A DNA stretch of 64,000 nt from contig NZ_SNVJ01000009.1 of the NCBI RefSeq assembly GCF_009829925.1, positions 62,001 through 126,000 of the forward strand, written 5' to 3'. Every line of letters starts with the position of its first letter. Positions within the stretch are counted from its first letter, which is position 1. The DNA comes from Teichococcus coralli. GTDB taxonomy: Bacteria; Pseudomonadota; Alphaproteobacteria; Acetobacterales; Acetobacteraceae. Positions 1-7,166 of the stretch are shown in pieces. The translations under genes were made by a program, and so were the position numbers. Below the pieces are notes generated by a model, which did not search any database, had not been told where the DNA came from, and saw nothing but the letters and a program-made list of their open reading frames with translations.

Positions 1-1
1 C

Positions 2-139
2 ATCGTCGGCGTGGTGCGCGGCATCGCCGCCTTCTACTTCCCGCCGGCCACCGAGGCCTCGGTCTATCTCCTCATGCTGCTCGTCCTGCTGCTGCGCCCG
101 CGCGGCCTGTTCGGCGAGCGCATCGCCAAGTTCGAGTGA
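2..139 (+). CDS. livH: Branched-chain amino acid ABC transporter permease, LivH type (C-terminal fragment)
   Basis: Only the last 45 codons are inside the window; the gene begins upstream. The reading frame enters at base 2 and stops at TGA 137-139. The visible tail has a hydrophobic stretch (VYLLMLLVLLLRP) followed by the charged ending RGLFGERIAKFE, which is the usual end of LivH-type inner-membrane permeases. The assignment leans on that ending and on the LivM-LivG-LivF fusion that starts 18 bases after the stop, since LivH is the missing second permease of that ABC importer. The substrate of the system cannot be read from this fragment. Confidence 0.75.
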   Translation: MVGVVRGIAAFYFPPATEASVYLLMLLVLLLRPRGLFGERIAKFE

Positions 140-156
140 CCCCAGGGGGACATGGT

Positions 157-2664
157 ATGCGAAGCGACATCCGTTCCCTGCTCGTCGCCCTGGCGGCGGT
201 CATCCTGCTGCCCTTCGTGCTGCCGCTCTTCGGGCTGACGCTGATCTCGGCGACCGACGTGGTGATCTACGCCATCGCGGTGATGGGGCTGAACATCCTG
301 GTCGGGCATACCGGCCTGGTCTCCTTCGGGCATGGCGCCTGGTTCGGCATCGGCGCCTATGCCGTCGGCATCATCCAGCGCTACCTCTTTCCCGGCGACA
401 TGATCCTGCCGGCGGTCGGCGCGGTGCTGGTGGTGGCGGCGCTGGCCGCCGTCGCGGGCGCGCTGATCCTGCGCCGGCGCGGCGTCTATTTCTCGCTGCT
501 GACGCTGGCGCTGACGGCGATGCTCTACACCATCGCCTTCCGCTGGACGTCGCTGACCGGCGGCGAGAACGGCTTCGGCGGCATCACCCGCTACGCCGTC
601 CTGCAGGACATGCTGCCCTATTACATCCTGACCGCCGCGGTGGCGCTCGGCGTGGTCTTCCTGCTGTGGCGCTTCCACCACGCGCCGGCGGGCACGGTGC
701 TGGTGGCGATCCGCGAGAACGAGCAGCGGGCGCGCTTCATCGGCTACAGCACCGACCGCTACAAGCTGCTGGCCTTCGTGCTCTCGGCGAGCGTGACGGG
801 GCTGGCCGGCGTGCTCTCGGCCTACAACCACCGCTTCGCCTCGGCGGAGCCGATCGCCATCGCCTTCTCGGGCGAGCTGCTGGCGATGGTGGTGATCGGC
901 GGCATGCGCAGCTTCCTCGGGCCGGCGCTGGGCGCGCTGTTCTACATCCTGTTCCGCGAGTTCCTCTCGATCTACACGCCGAACTGGCTGCTGTTCTTCG
1001 GCCTGCTCTTCGTCGGCTTCATCGTCTTCTCGCCGGACGGGCTGGTGGGCGTCGGGCGGCGGTTGCTGGCGCCGTTCCAGAAGAAGCATGTGGAGGGCGC
1101 CGCCATGGCCGCCCGCCGCACCGAGAGGCCGGAGCCGGTGCCGCCGCGCTTCGTCCGCCCGGGCACGGCCAGCGGGCCGGTGCTGGCGGCGGAAGGGCTG
1201 CGCAAGCGGTTCGGGCGCATCCATGCCGTGCAGGGCGTGAGCTTCGCCGTCGGCGACCGCACGCTGCACGCGCTGATCGGGCCGAACGGCGCCGGCAAGA
1301 CCAGCGCCTTCAACCTGCTCTCCGGCATGTTCCCGCCCGACCAGGGCCGCGTCATGCTGGATGGCAAGGAGGCGACGGGGCTGGCACCGGAGGACATCAC
1401 CCAGGCCGGCATCGGGCGCTCCTTCCAGATCACCAACCTCTTTCCCGACCTTTCCATCGCCGAGAACCTGCGGCTGGCGATCCAGGCGCGGCACCCGGCG
1501 CGCTTCGGCATCTGGCGCAGCGCCCACAGCTACCCCGACATGGCCGATGACACCGACGCGCTGCTGCGCTGGATGGGGCTCGCCGGCATCGAGCGGGCGG
1601 AGGCGGGGGCGCTCTCCTACGGCGGGCAGCGGCTGGTGGACATGGCGGTGGCCGTCGCCACGAGGCCGCGCGTGCTGCTGCTCGACGAGCCGCTGGCCGG
1701 GCTCGCCACCGCCGAGCGGACGCGCGTCGGCGAGCTGATCAAGCGTGTCTCGGCCGACATCCCCGTGCTGCTGGTCGAGCATGACATCGACCGCGTCTTC
1801 GCCCTCGCCGACCGGGTGACGGTGATGAACGACGGCGAGGTGCTGGTGGACGGCACCGTGGAGGACGCGCGCACCGATCCGCGCGTGCAGGAGGTCTATC
1901 TGGGCTCCGGCGCCAGCGCGATCGCCGCCAAGCCGCGCGCCTCGGCGGTGGTGGAGACGCCGCTGCTGAAGCTGGAGGGGATCAACACCTTCTATGGCAA
2001 GAGCCATATCCTGCAGGGCGTGACCATGCAGGTGCGGCAGGGCGAGATCACCGCGCTGCTCGGGCGCAACGGCGCGGGCAAGTCCACGCTCCTGAAGTCC
2101 ATCATGGGCATCACGCGCCCGGCCAGCGGCTCAATGCAGCTCGCCGGGGATGAGGTGGCGGGGCTCAGCGCCGACCAGATCGCGCGCCGTGGCGTCGGCT
2201 TCGCGCCGCAGGGGCGCGGGCTCTTCGCCGGCATGAGCGTGGCGGAGAACCTGGCGCTGGGACGGCTCAAGCGGCTGACCGGCGCCGGGCAGCACTGGGA
2301 CGAGGAGAAGGTGCTGGAGTTCTTCCCGCGCCTGAAGCAGCGCTGGAAGACGCCGGCCGACGCGCTCTCCGGCGGCGAGCAGCAGATGGTGGCCGTCGCC
2401 CGCGCGCTCTCGGGCGACACCCGCCTGCTGCTGCTGGACGAGCCCTTCGAGGGGCTCTCGCCCGCGGTGACGGAGGAACTGTTCGAGGCCTTCGACAAGC
2501 TGCGGCGGGAGATCTCGATCATCATCGTGGATCACAACCTCGACTTGGCGCTGGCGCTCTCCGACAGCACGGTGGCGCTGGAACGCGGCGCGGTGGCCTG
2601 GACGGGGGAAAGCCGCGCCTTGCGCGAGGACCTGGAGCTGCGGCGGAAGGTGCTGTGGCTGTGA
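157..2664 (+). CDS. Fused LivM-LivG-LivF: branched-chain amino acid-type ABC permease with two ATPase domains
   Basis: An 835-residue protein that joins three normally separate subunits of a LivHMGF importer. Residues about 1-315 are a multi-spanning LivM permease; about 335-585 are a LivG ATPase (Walker A GPNGAGKT near 374, signature LSYGGQ, Walker B RVLLLDEP); about 605-835 are a LivF ATPase (Walker A GRNGAGKS near 634, signature LSGGEQ, Walker B RLLLLDEP). Separate family members are roughly 300, 250 and 235 residues, so all three modules look complete. I chose ATG 157 rather than GTG 136 because an AGGGGGA ribosome site lies just before it and 136 would overlap the livH stop. Expected role: inner-membrane import of a branched-chain amino acid or related amide/acid. 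The periplasmic receptor is not seen here. The downstream dehydrogenase and cleavage enzyme may use the imported compound. Confidence 0.93.
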   Translation: MRSDIRSLLVALAAVILLPFVLPLFGLTLISATDVVIYAIAVMGLNILVGHTGLVSFGHGAWFGIGAYAVGIIQRYLFPGDMILPAVGAVLVVAALAAVAGALILRRRGVYFSLLTLALTAMLYTIAFRWTSLTGGENGFGGITRYAVLQDMLPYYILTAAVALGVVFLLWRFHHAPAGTVLVAIRENEQRARFIGYSTDRYKLLAFVLSASVTGLAGVLSAYNHRFASAEPIAIAFSGELLAMVVIGGMRSFLGPALGALFYILFREFLSIYTPNWLLFFGLLFVGFIVFSPDGLVGVGRRLLAPFQKKHVEGAAMAARRTERPEPVPPRFVRPGTASGPVLAAEGLRKRFGRIHAVQGVSFAVGDRTLHALIGPNGAGKTSAFNLLSGMFPPDQGRVMLDGKEATGLAPEDITQAGIGRSFQITNLFPDLSIAENLRLAIQARHPARFGIWRSAHSYPDMADDTDALLRWMGLAGIERAEAGALSYGGQRLVDMAVAVATRPRVLLLDEPLAGLATAERTRVGELIKRVSADIPVLLVEHDIDRVFALADRVTVMNDGEVLVDGTVEDARTDPRVQEVYLGSGASAIAAKPRASAVVETPLLKLEGINTFYGKSHILQGVTMQVRQGEITALLGRNGAGKSTLLKSIMGITRPASGSMQLAGDEVAGLSADQIARRGVGFAPQGRGLFAGMSVAENLALGRLKRLTGAGQHWDEEKVLEFFPRLKQRWKTPADALSGGEQQMVAVARALSGDTRLLLLDEPFEGLSPAVTEELFEAFDKLRREISIIIVDHNLDLALALSDSTVALERGAVAWTGESRALREDLELRRKVLWL

Positions 2665-2677
2665 GGAGGGAAGAGAA

Positions 2678-2723
2678 GGCTGGGGGAATGAATTCCCCCA
2701 GGCCCCCTTCTTTTTTTTGGCAG
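2678..2723 (+). repeat. Dispersed terminator-like repeat, copy 1
   Basis: Starts 14 bases after the livMGF stop. The core GGGGGAATGAATTCCCCC (2682-2699) folds as a 7-bp stem with a TGAA loop, followed by a second C-run and eight T (2711-2718), so it can act as an intrinsic terminator for the upstream gene. The same arrangement recurs at 34069-34114, 34894-34946, 61151-61196 and 61231-61276, with conservation extending past the T-tract into a CAG-containing tail. Confidence 0.8.
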
Positions 2724-2770
2724 TCTGGTTTCTGGCAGTCTGGGCAACGCGGGCTGCGGCCGGGTTCGCA

Positions 2771-2880
2771 GGAGGTCGATGACCTCCGGCGCGCGGCGTC
2801 GCCAAGGCCTTTGATGGAGGGGTCCGGGGTGACACTGTCACCCCGGCGGGAGGGGGCCGGGGAGGGCGGCGCCCTCCCCG
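2771..2880. repeat. Stack of three GC-rich hairpins before the dehydrogenase gene
   Basis: Three inverted repeats follow one another: 2771-2787 (7-bp arms, GAT spacer), 2824-2846 (11-bp perfect arms around a single C; core GGGGTGACA/TGTCACCCC) and 2858-2880 (10-bp arms, GGC spacer). They fill most of the gap between livMGF and the next gene. They could be transcript-stability or attenuation hairpins; the 23-bp palindrome could also be a protein-binding site. Nothing coding is seen in this gap. Confidence 0.5.
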
Positions 2881-2905
2881 GAGCGGGCAAACGGGGGACA
2901 AGGGC

Positions 2906-3826
2906 ATGAAGGTGGGCATTGTCGGCGCCGGGCTGATCGGCCGCGCCTGGGGCATGATCTTCGCGCGCGCCGGCTGGGACGTCGCGCTGCACGACACCGG
3001 CGAGGGCGTTGCGCGGGCGGCGGTGGGGCTTTGCGCCGAGGGGCTGCGCGACCTCTGCGCGCAGGGGCTGTGCGACGATCCGGACGCCGCCGCGGGGCGC
3101 ATCCGGGCGGCGGGGTCGCTGGCGGAGGCGGCGGAAGGCGCGGAGCTGGTGCAGGAGAACGGGCCGGAGCGGCTGGAGGTGAAGATCGCGCTGTTCAACG
3201 CGCTCGACACGCTGGCGCCGGCGGAGGCGATCCTGGCCTCCTCCTCCTCGGCCATCCGCACCTCGACCTTCACGGAGAAGCTGAAGGGGCGGGCGCGCTG
3301 CCTGGTGGCGCATCCCGTCAACCCGCCGCACCTGATCCCGCTGGTGGAGCTTTCGGGCGCGCCCTGGACGGCGCCCGAGGTGATGGAGCGCGCGCGCGAG
3401 ATCTATGCCGGCATCGGGCAGGTGCCGGTGACGGTGCGGAAGGAGATCGAGGGCTTCGTGCTGAACCGGTTGCAGGGCGCGCTGCTGGCGGAGGCCTTCC
3501 GGCTGGTCTCGGAAGGCTACGTCACGCCGCAGGACCTCGACGCCACGGTGAAGGACGGGCTGGGGCTGCGCTGGTCCTTCATGGGGCCCTTCGCCACCAT
3601 CGAGCTGAACGCGCCCGGGGGCATTCCCGACTACTGCGCGCGCTACACCGGCTTCTACAAGCGGCTGGCGGCCGACCCGGCGAAGCCGGAGGTCTATGAG
3701 GAGCCGGCGACGCAGCGCATCCTGGACCAATGGCCGGCGGCGGGCGACCCGGCGGCGCGGATGCGCTGGCGCGACCGGCGCCTGGCGGCGCTGCGGGCGC
3801 ACAAGAATTCCCAAGCGGAGGACTGA
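2906..3826 (+). CDS. 3-hydroxyacyl-CoA dehydrogenase family protein, carnitine dehydrogenase/lambda-crystallin-like
   Basis: A 306-residue cytoplasmic NAD-dependent dehydrogenase. The N-terminus has the Rossmann motif VGIVGAGLIGRAW. Catalytic-region motifs of the 3-hydroxyacyl-CoA dehydrogenase fold are visible: SSSSAI, VAHPVNPPHLIPLVEL with the active-site His, and FVLNRLQGALLAEA. Length and sequence fit the short lambda-crystallin/L-carnitine dehydrogenase branch rather than fatty-oxidation FadB. The next gene, 3 bases downstream, is a beta-keto acid cleavage enzyme; that pair is known for converting a 3-hydroxy acid such as L-carnitine to the 3-keto acid and then cleaving it. No thioesterase is fused or adjacent, so carnitine is only one possible substrate. 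Confidence 0.85.
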   Translation: MKVGIVGAGLIGRAWGMIFARAGWDVALHDTGEGVARAAVGLCAEGLRDLCAQGLCDDPDAAAGRIRAAGSLAEAAEGAELVQENGPERLEVKIALFNALDTLAPAEAILASSSSAIRTSTFTEKLKGRARCLVAHPVNPPHLIPLVELSGAPWTAPEVMERAREIYAGIGQVPVTVRKEIEGFVLNRLQGALLAEAFRLVSEGYVTPQDLDATVKDGLGLRWSFMGPFATIELNAPGGIPDYCARYTGFYKRLAADPAKPEVYEEPATQRILDQWPAAGDPAARMRWRDRRLAALRAHKNSQAED

Positions 3827-3829
3827 ACC

Positions 3830-4756
3830 ATGGCCAAGCGGAAGGTCATCATCACCTGCGCCGTGACGGGCGCGATCCACACGCCGAGCATGTCGCCGCA
3901 CCTGCCGGTGACGGCGCAGCAGATCGCCGAGGCGGCGATCGGCGCGGCGGAGGCGGGGGCGGCCATCGTGCACCTGCACGCGCGCAACCCGGAGGACGGA
4001 CGGCCGGACCAGACGCCGGAGGGCTTCGCGCCCTTCCTACAGGTGATCAAGCAGCGCTGCGACGCGGTGGTGAACATCACCACCGGCGGCGCGCCCACCA
4101 TGACCATCGAGGAGCGGGTGCGGCCGGCGGCGACGCACAAGCCGGAAGTGGCCAGCCTCAACATGGGCAGCATGAACTTCGGCCTGTTCGGCATGCTGAA
4201 CCGGTTCAAGGACTTCAAGCACCAGTGGGAGAAGGACTACCTCTCCGACAAGGGCATCATCTTCCGCAACAGCTTCGCCGACATCGAGTACATCCTGACG
4301 ACCTGCGCGGAGAACGGCACGCGCTTCGAGTTCGAGTGCTACGACACGGCGCACCTCTACAACCTGAAGTATTTCTTCGACCAGGGCATCGTGAAGGGCC
4401 CGCTTTTCGTGCAGACGGTGTTCGGCCTGCAGGGCGGCATCGGCGCGCATCCCGAGGACGTGCTGCACATGAAGCGCACCGCCGACCGGCTGTTCGGCGA
4501 CGACTATCGCTGGTCCGTGCTCGGCGCCGGGCGCAACCAGCTCCCCATCGCGGCGATGGCGGCGGCGATGGGCGGCAATGTGCGCGTCGGGCTGGAGGAC
4601 AGCCTCTGGGCGGGGCCGGGGAAGCTCGCGGAATCCAATGCCGAGCAGGTGCGGCTGGCGCGGCAGGTGATCGAGGGGCTGGGACTGGAGGTTGCCACTC
4701 CGGACGAGGCGCGCGAGATGCTGTCGCTGAAGGGCGGCGACAAGGTCGGCTTCTGA
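3830..4756 (+). CDS. Beta-keto acid cleavage enzyme (BKACE, DUF849)
   Basis: A 308-residue TIM-barrel protein of the family that condenses a beta-keto acid with acetyl-CoA to give acetoacetate and a new CoA ester. Zn-binding signatures are visible: HLHARNP near residue 45 and VGLEDSLW near 250, which carries the glutamate ligand. The N-terminal KVIITCAVTGAIHTPSMSPHLP is typical of the family. It lies 3 bases after the hydroxyacyl-CoA dehydrogenase-type gene, so the two should act in sequence: oxidation to a 3-keto acid, then cleavage. Candidate substrates include dehydrocarnitine and 3-keto-5-aminohexanoate; the specificity residues cannot be decided by eye. Confidence 0.9.
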   Translation: MAKRKVIITCAVTGAIHTPSMSPHLPVTAQQIAEAAIGAAEAGAAIVHLHARNPEDGRPDQTPEGFAPFLQVIKQRCDAVVNITTGGAPTMTIEERVRPAATHKPEVASLNMGSMNFGLFGMLNRFKDFKHQWEKDYLSDKGIIFRNSFADIEYILTTCAENGTRFEFECYDTAHLYNLKYFFDQGIVKGPLFVQTVFGLQGGIGAHPEDVLHMKRTADRLFGDDYRWSVLGAGRNQLPIAAMAAAMGGNVRVGLEDSLWAGPGKLAESNAEQVRLARQVIEGLGLEVATPDEAREMLSLKGGDKVGF

Positions 4757-4765
4757 GGCGCGGGC

Positions 4766-4789
4766 GGGCGGGGCCGGGCGGCCCCGCCC
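4766..4789 (+). terminator. GC hairpin after the BKACE gene
   Basis: A perfect 10-bp stem (GGGCGGGGCC with GGCCCCGCCC, loop GGGC) begins 10 bases after the stop codon. There is no T-tract, so it may be a 3-prime-end stabilising hairpin or a weak terminator. The remainder of the 205-base gap up to 4961 holds no gene that I can support. Confidence 0.4.
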
Positions 4790-4961
4790 GGATCGCCCCG
4801 CCCGGATCGCCCCGCTTGCCAACGCCGCCACGGTGCGGCATTGCGGGGATGTCCCGGCGGCCTGTCCGATGCGCCCCCGCCGGGCCGGACGAGCCGGAGC
4901 CGCCGCCGATGCGCCCAGCCTGCCTGTTGCCCGCCGCCGCCGCCATGGCGCGTCTCCGCGC

Positions 4962-6026
4962 ATGACGCTGTTCAACGTCCGCCACCTCACCGAGTACCGC
5001 TACGCCCGCCCGGTGCGGTTCGGCGAGCACCGGCTGATGTTCCGCCCGCGCGACAGCCACGACCAGCGCCTGCTGGAGGCGACGCTGGCGGTGGAGCCGC
5101 GGCCCGCCGAGCAGCGCTGGGTCCACGACGTGTTCGGCAACTGCGTGGTGCTGCTGCGCTTCGACCGGCCGGCCGAGACGCTGACCTTCGACACCCGCAT
5201 CCGGCTGGAGCACACGCCGCAGCATGGGCCGGCGCTCAGCACCGACGCCGCAGCCCTGACCTACCCCTTCGCCTACGACCCCGAGGACCTGCCGGACCTG
5301 ATGCGCACCATGGCGCCGCACCATCCGGACGCGGCGGGCGAGGTGGCGCGCTGGGCGCGGCGGTTCGTCCGCCCCGGCCGCCCGACCGAGACCGGCCACC
5401 TGCTGATGACGCTGTGCTACGCCATCCGCGAGAGCTTCTCCTATGGCCGCCGCACCGAGCCCGGCACCCAGTCGCCGCTGCAGACGCTGCAGCTGCGGCG
5501 CGGCACCTGCCGCGACTTCGCGCTGCTGATGATGGAGGCGGTGCGCCACCTGGGCTTCGCCGCCCGCTTCGTCACCGGCTATGTCTATGTGCCGGACCGC
5601 GACGGCTCCACCACGCTCGGCGGCGGCTCGACCCATGCCTGGTGCCAGGTTTACCTGCCCGGTGCCGGCTGGGTGGAGTTCGACCCGACCAACGGCATCG
5701 TCGGCAACCGCGACCTGATCCGGGTGGCCGTCGCGCGCACGCCGGAGCAGGCGGTGCCGCTCCACGGCAGCTATCACGGCGCGGCGGAGGATGGCCTCGG
5801 CATGCGGGTTCAGGTCAACGTCACCACCGAGGGCGGCGCGCCCGGCCCAGTGACGGAGACGCTGCCGGAGACGCTGCCGGAGATGCTGCCGGAGACGCTG
5901 CCGGAAGCGGCGGCGGAGACGGCCTCCACGCCTGGCGGTCCGGCGGCGCGCCTGCCGCTTCCCCCGGCATCGCCGGGAGCCGCGCCGCCGGGCTCGCGGC
6001 GCCGGGAGGCCGGCAAGGCGGGCTGA
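4962..6026 (+). CDS. Transglutaminase-like family protein with N-terminal transglutaminase-associated domain
   Basis: A 354-residue protein. Residues about 1-85 match the beta-rich bacterial transglutaminase N-terminal region; about 145-250 is the papain-like transglutaminase core with Cys183 (RRGTCRDFALLM), His225 (STHAWCQVYL) and Asp241 (VEFDPTNG), so the triad looks intact. I start at ATG 4962 because the domain begins there; the longer open frame upstream gives only a low-complexity leader. No signal peptide is obvious. Residues after about 285 are a disordered Pro/Ala/Glu tail that contains a four-fold ETLP-type repeat. Bacterial members are thought to act as proteases or amidases, but the substrate is unknown. 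A second transglutaminase-like gene follows. Confidence 0.88.
   Translation: MTLFNVRHLTEYRYARPVRFGEHRLMFRPRDSHDQRLLEATLAVEPRPAEQRWVHDVFGNCVVLLRFDRPAETLTFDTRIRLEHTPQHGPALSTDAAALTYPFAYDPEDLPDLMRTMAPHHPDAAGEVARWARRFVRPGRPTETGHLLMTLCYAIRESFSYGRRTEPGTQSPLQTLQLRRGTCRDFALLMMEAVRHLGFAARFVTGYVYVPDRDGSTTLGGGSTHAWCQVYLPGAGWVEFDPTNGIVGNRDLIRVAVARTPEQAVPLHGSYHGAAEDGLGMRVQVNVTTEGGAPGPVTETLPETLPEMLPETLPEAAAETASTPGGPAARLPLPPASPGAAPPGSRRREAGKAG
5856..5903 (+). repeat. Four 12-bp tandem units inside the transglutaminase gene
   Basis: Four consecutive copies of a 12-base unit (GAGACGCTGCCG, third copy with one change) encode ETLP-ETLP-EMLP-ETLP in the C-terminal tail. The unit length keeps the frame, so copy number can vary without breaking the gene. 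It lies outside the catalytic domain. Confidence 0.85.
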
Positions 6027-6093
6027 GCGCCTTCTTCACGTTTCCATCGTCCTTGCCCGAAGATTGCGGCAGTGCAGCAACCACGCGGCCGGG

Positions 6094-6125
6094 GGGAGCG
6101 TTGCGCTGCGACAAGAAACGCTCCC
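6094..6125 (+). promoter_or_regulatory. 9-bp hairpin in the leader of the second transglutaminase gene
   Basis: GGGAGCGTT (6094-6102) pairs perfectly with AACGCTCCC (6117-6125) across a 14-base loop, between the first transglutaminase stop and the second gene start. There is no T-run after it. It may separate the expression of the two genes or protect the transcript. Confidence 0.4.
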
Positions 6126-6176
6126 ACATCCAGCCGGCGCTCCATGGCGCCCCCAGAAAGGCGATCCAGAGAGGCG

Positions 6177-6989
6177 ATGAAGATCCGCGCAGGCTTTACC
6201 CTCGCCTATGACTGCCCCCAGCCCACGCCGATGCTGCTGTATCTCAGCCTGCACCCCTCGCGCACCCGCGACCTGCTGACCGACGAGGCGCTGCACTTCG
6301 ACCGTCCCGTGCAGCCGCGCAGCCACCAGGACAGTTTCGGCAACATCTGCACCCGCATCATGGCGCCGCCCGGGGTGACCACGATCTCCACGCAGTTCGA
6401 TGTCCAGGACAGCGGCCTGCCCGACGCCGTGGCCCCGGATGCCGTGCAGCACGAGGTGCAGGACCTGCCGGACGAGGTGCTGGTCTACCTCCTGGGCAGC
6501 CGCTACTGCGACACGGACAAGCTGGCCGACTTCGCCTGGGCGCAGTTTGCCGGCACGCCGCCCGGCTGGGGCCGGGTCCAGGCGATCTGCGACTTCGCGC
6601 ACAACCATCTGACCTTCGACTACCAGCGGGCGGACCGCACCCGCTCCGCCTCGGACGGCTTCACCTGCCGGGTGGGCGTGTGCCGGGACTTCGCGCACCT
6701 GGCCATCACGCTGTGCCGTTGCATGAACATCCCGGCGCGCTACTGCACCGGCTACCTCGGCGACATCGGCGTGCCCGCCGTGCCCTATCCGATGGATTTC
6801 AGCGCCTGGTTCGAGGCTTATCTGGGCGGCCGCTGGCACACCTTCGACGCGCGGCACAACACGCCGCGCATCGGCCGCATCCTGATGGCCACGGGGCGGG
6901 ACGCGACGGATGTGGCGCTCTCCACCAGCTTCGGCGCCAGCACCCTGGCGCGGTTCGAGGTGGTGACGGACGAGCTGGCCGGCGGCTGA
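6177..6989 (+). CDS. Transglutaminase-like family protein, triad His replaced by Ser
   Basis: A 270-residue protein whose second half is a transglutaminase-like core: Cys169 in VGVCRDFAHLA and Asp224 in WHTFDARHN are present. The position where the catalytic His precedes the AW pair reads PMDFSAWFEAY, giving Ser209 instead of His, unlike the neighbouring paralogue, which has STHAW. This may be normal for the subfamily or may mark a non-classical enzyme. ATG 6177 is preceded by a purine-rich AGAGAGG. There is no signal peptide. It is co-directional with the first transglutaminase-like gene and separated from it by 150 bases with a hairpin. Confidence 0.83.
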   Translation: MKIRAGFTLAYDCPQPTPMLLYLSLHPSRTRDLLTDEALHFDRPVQPRSHQDSFGNICTRIMAPPGVTTISTQFDVQDSGLPDAVAPDAVQHEVQDLPDEVLVYLLGSRYCDTDKLADFAWAQFAGTPPGWGRVQAICDFAHNHLTFDYQRADRTRSASDGFTCRVGVCRDFAHLAITLCRCMNIPARYCTGYLGDIGVPAVPYPMDFSAWFEAYLGGRWHTFDARHNTPRIGRILMATGRDATDVALSTSFGASTLARFEVVTDELAGG

Positions 6990-7133
6990 GGCCGGCGCGC
7001 CGCGCCCCGCCCGCGACCGCCGCGGGCGGCCTTCGGCATCGCTCGCGCTGGCCGGGTGTCCGCCGCGGCGGAGCCCGGCGGCAGGCCCGCGCGCGAGCCG
7101 GAAGGCGGCGGCCGGATGGGCTTCCGAGACTAG

Positions 7134-7161
7134 GGGAGGGGCGCGGTTCGCCGCCCCTCCC
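7134..7161. terminator. Hairpin between convergent transglutaminase and trehalose synthase genes
   Basis: GGGAGGGGCG (7134-7143) and CGCCCCTCCC (7152-7161) form a perfect 10-bp stem with an 8-base loop, ending 6 bases before the stop codon of the leftward GH13 gene. Its position between two converging genes suggests a two-way terminator, although a T-tract is lacking. Confidence 0.5.
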
Positions 7162-7166
7162 GCGCG

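Noticed and set aside
64..2007. Very long minus-strand open frame antisense to the Liv fusion (and similar long frames across the window, e.g. 10845-13520, 27261-30848)
   Set aside because: Their translations are rich in Arg, His, Gln, Gly and Ala with no domain pattern, and the opposite strand carries clear families. They are GC-driven shadows.
6990..7166. Small gene between the transglutaminase and trehalose synthase genes
   Set aside because: Frames here are short and Arg/Pro-rich, and the segment holds a convergent-gene hairpin.
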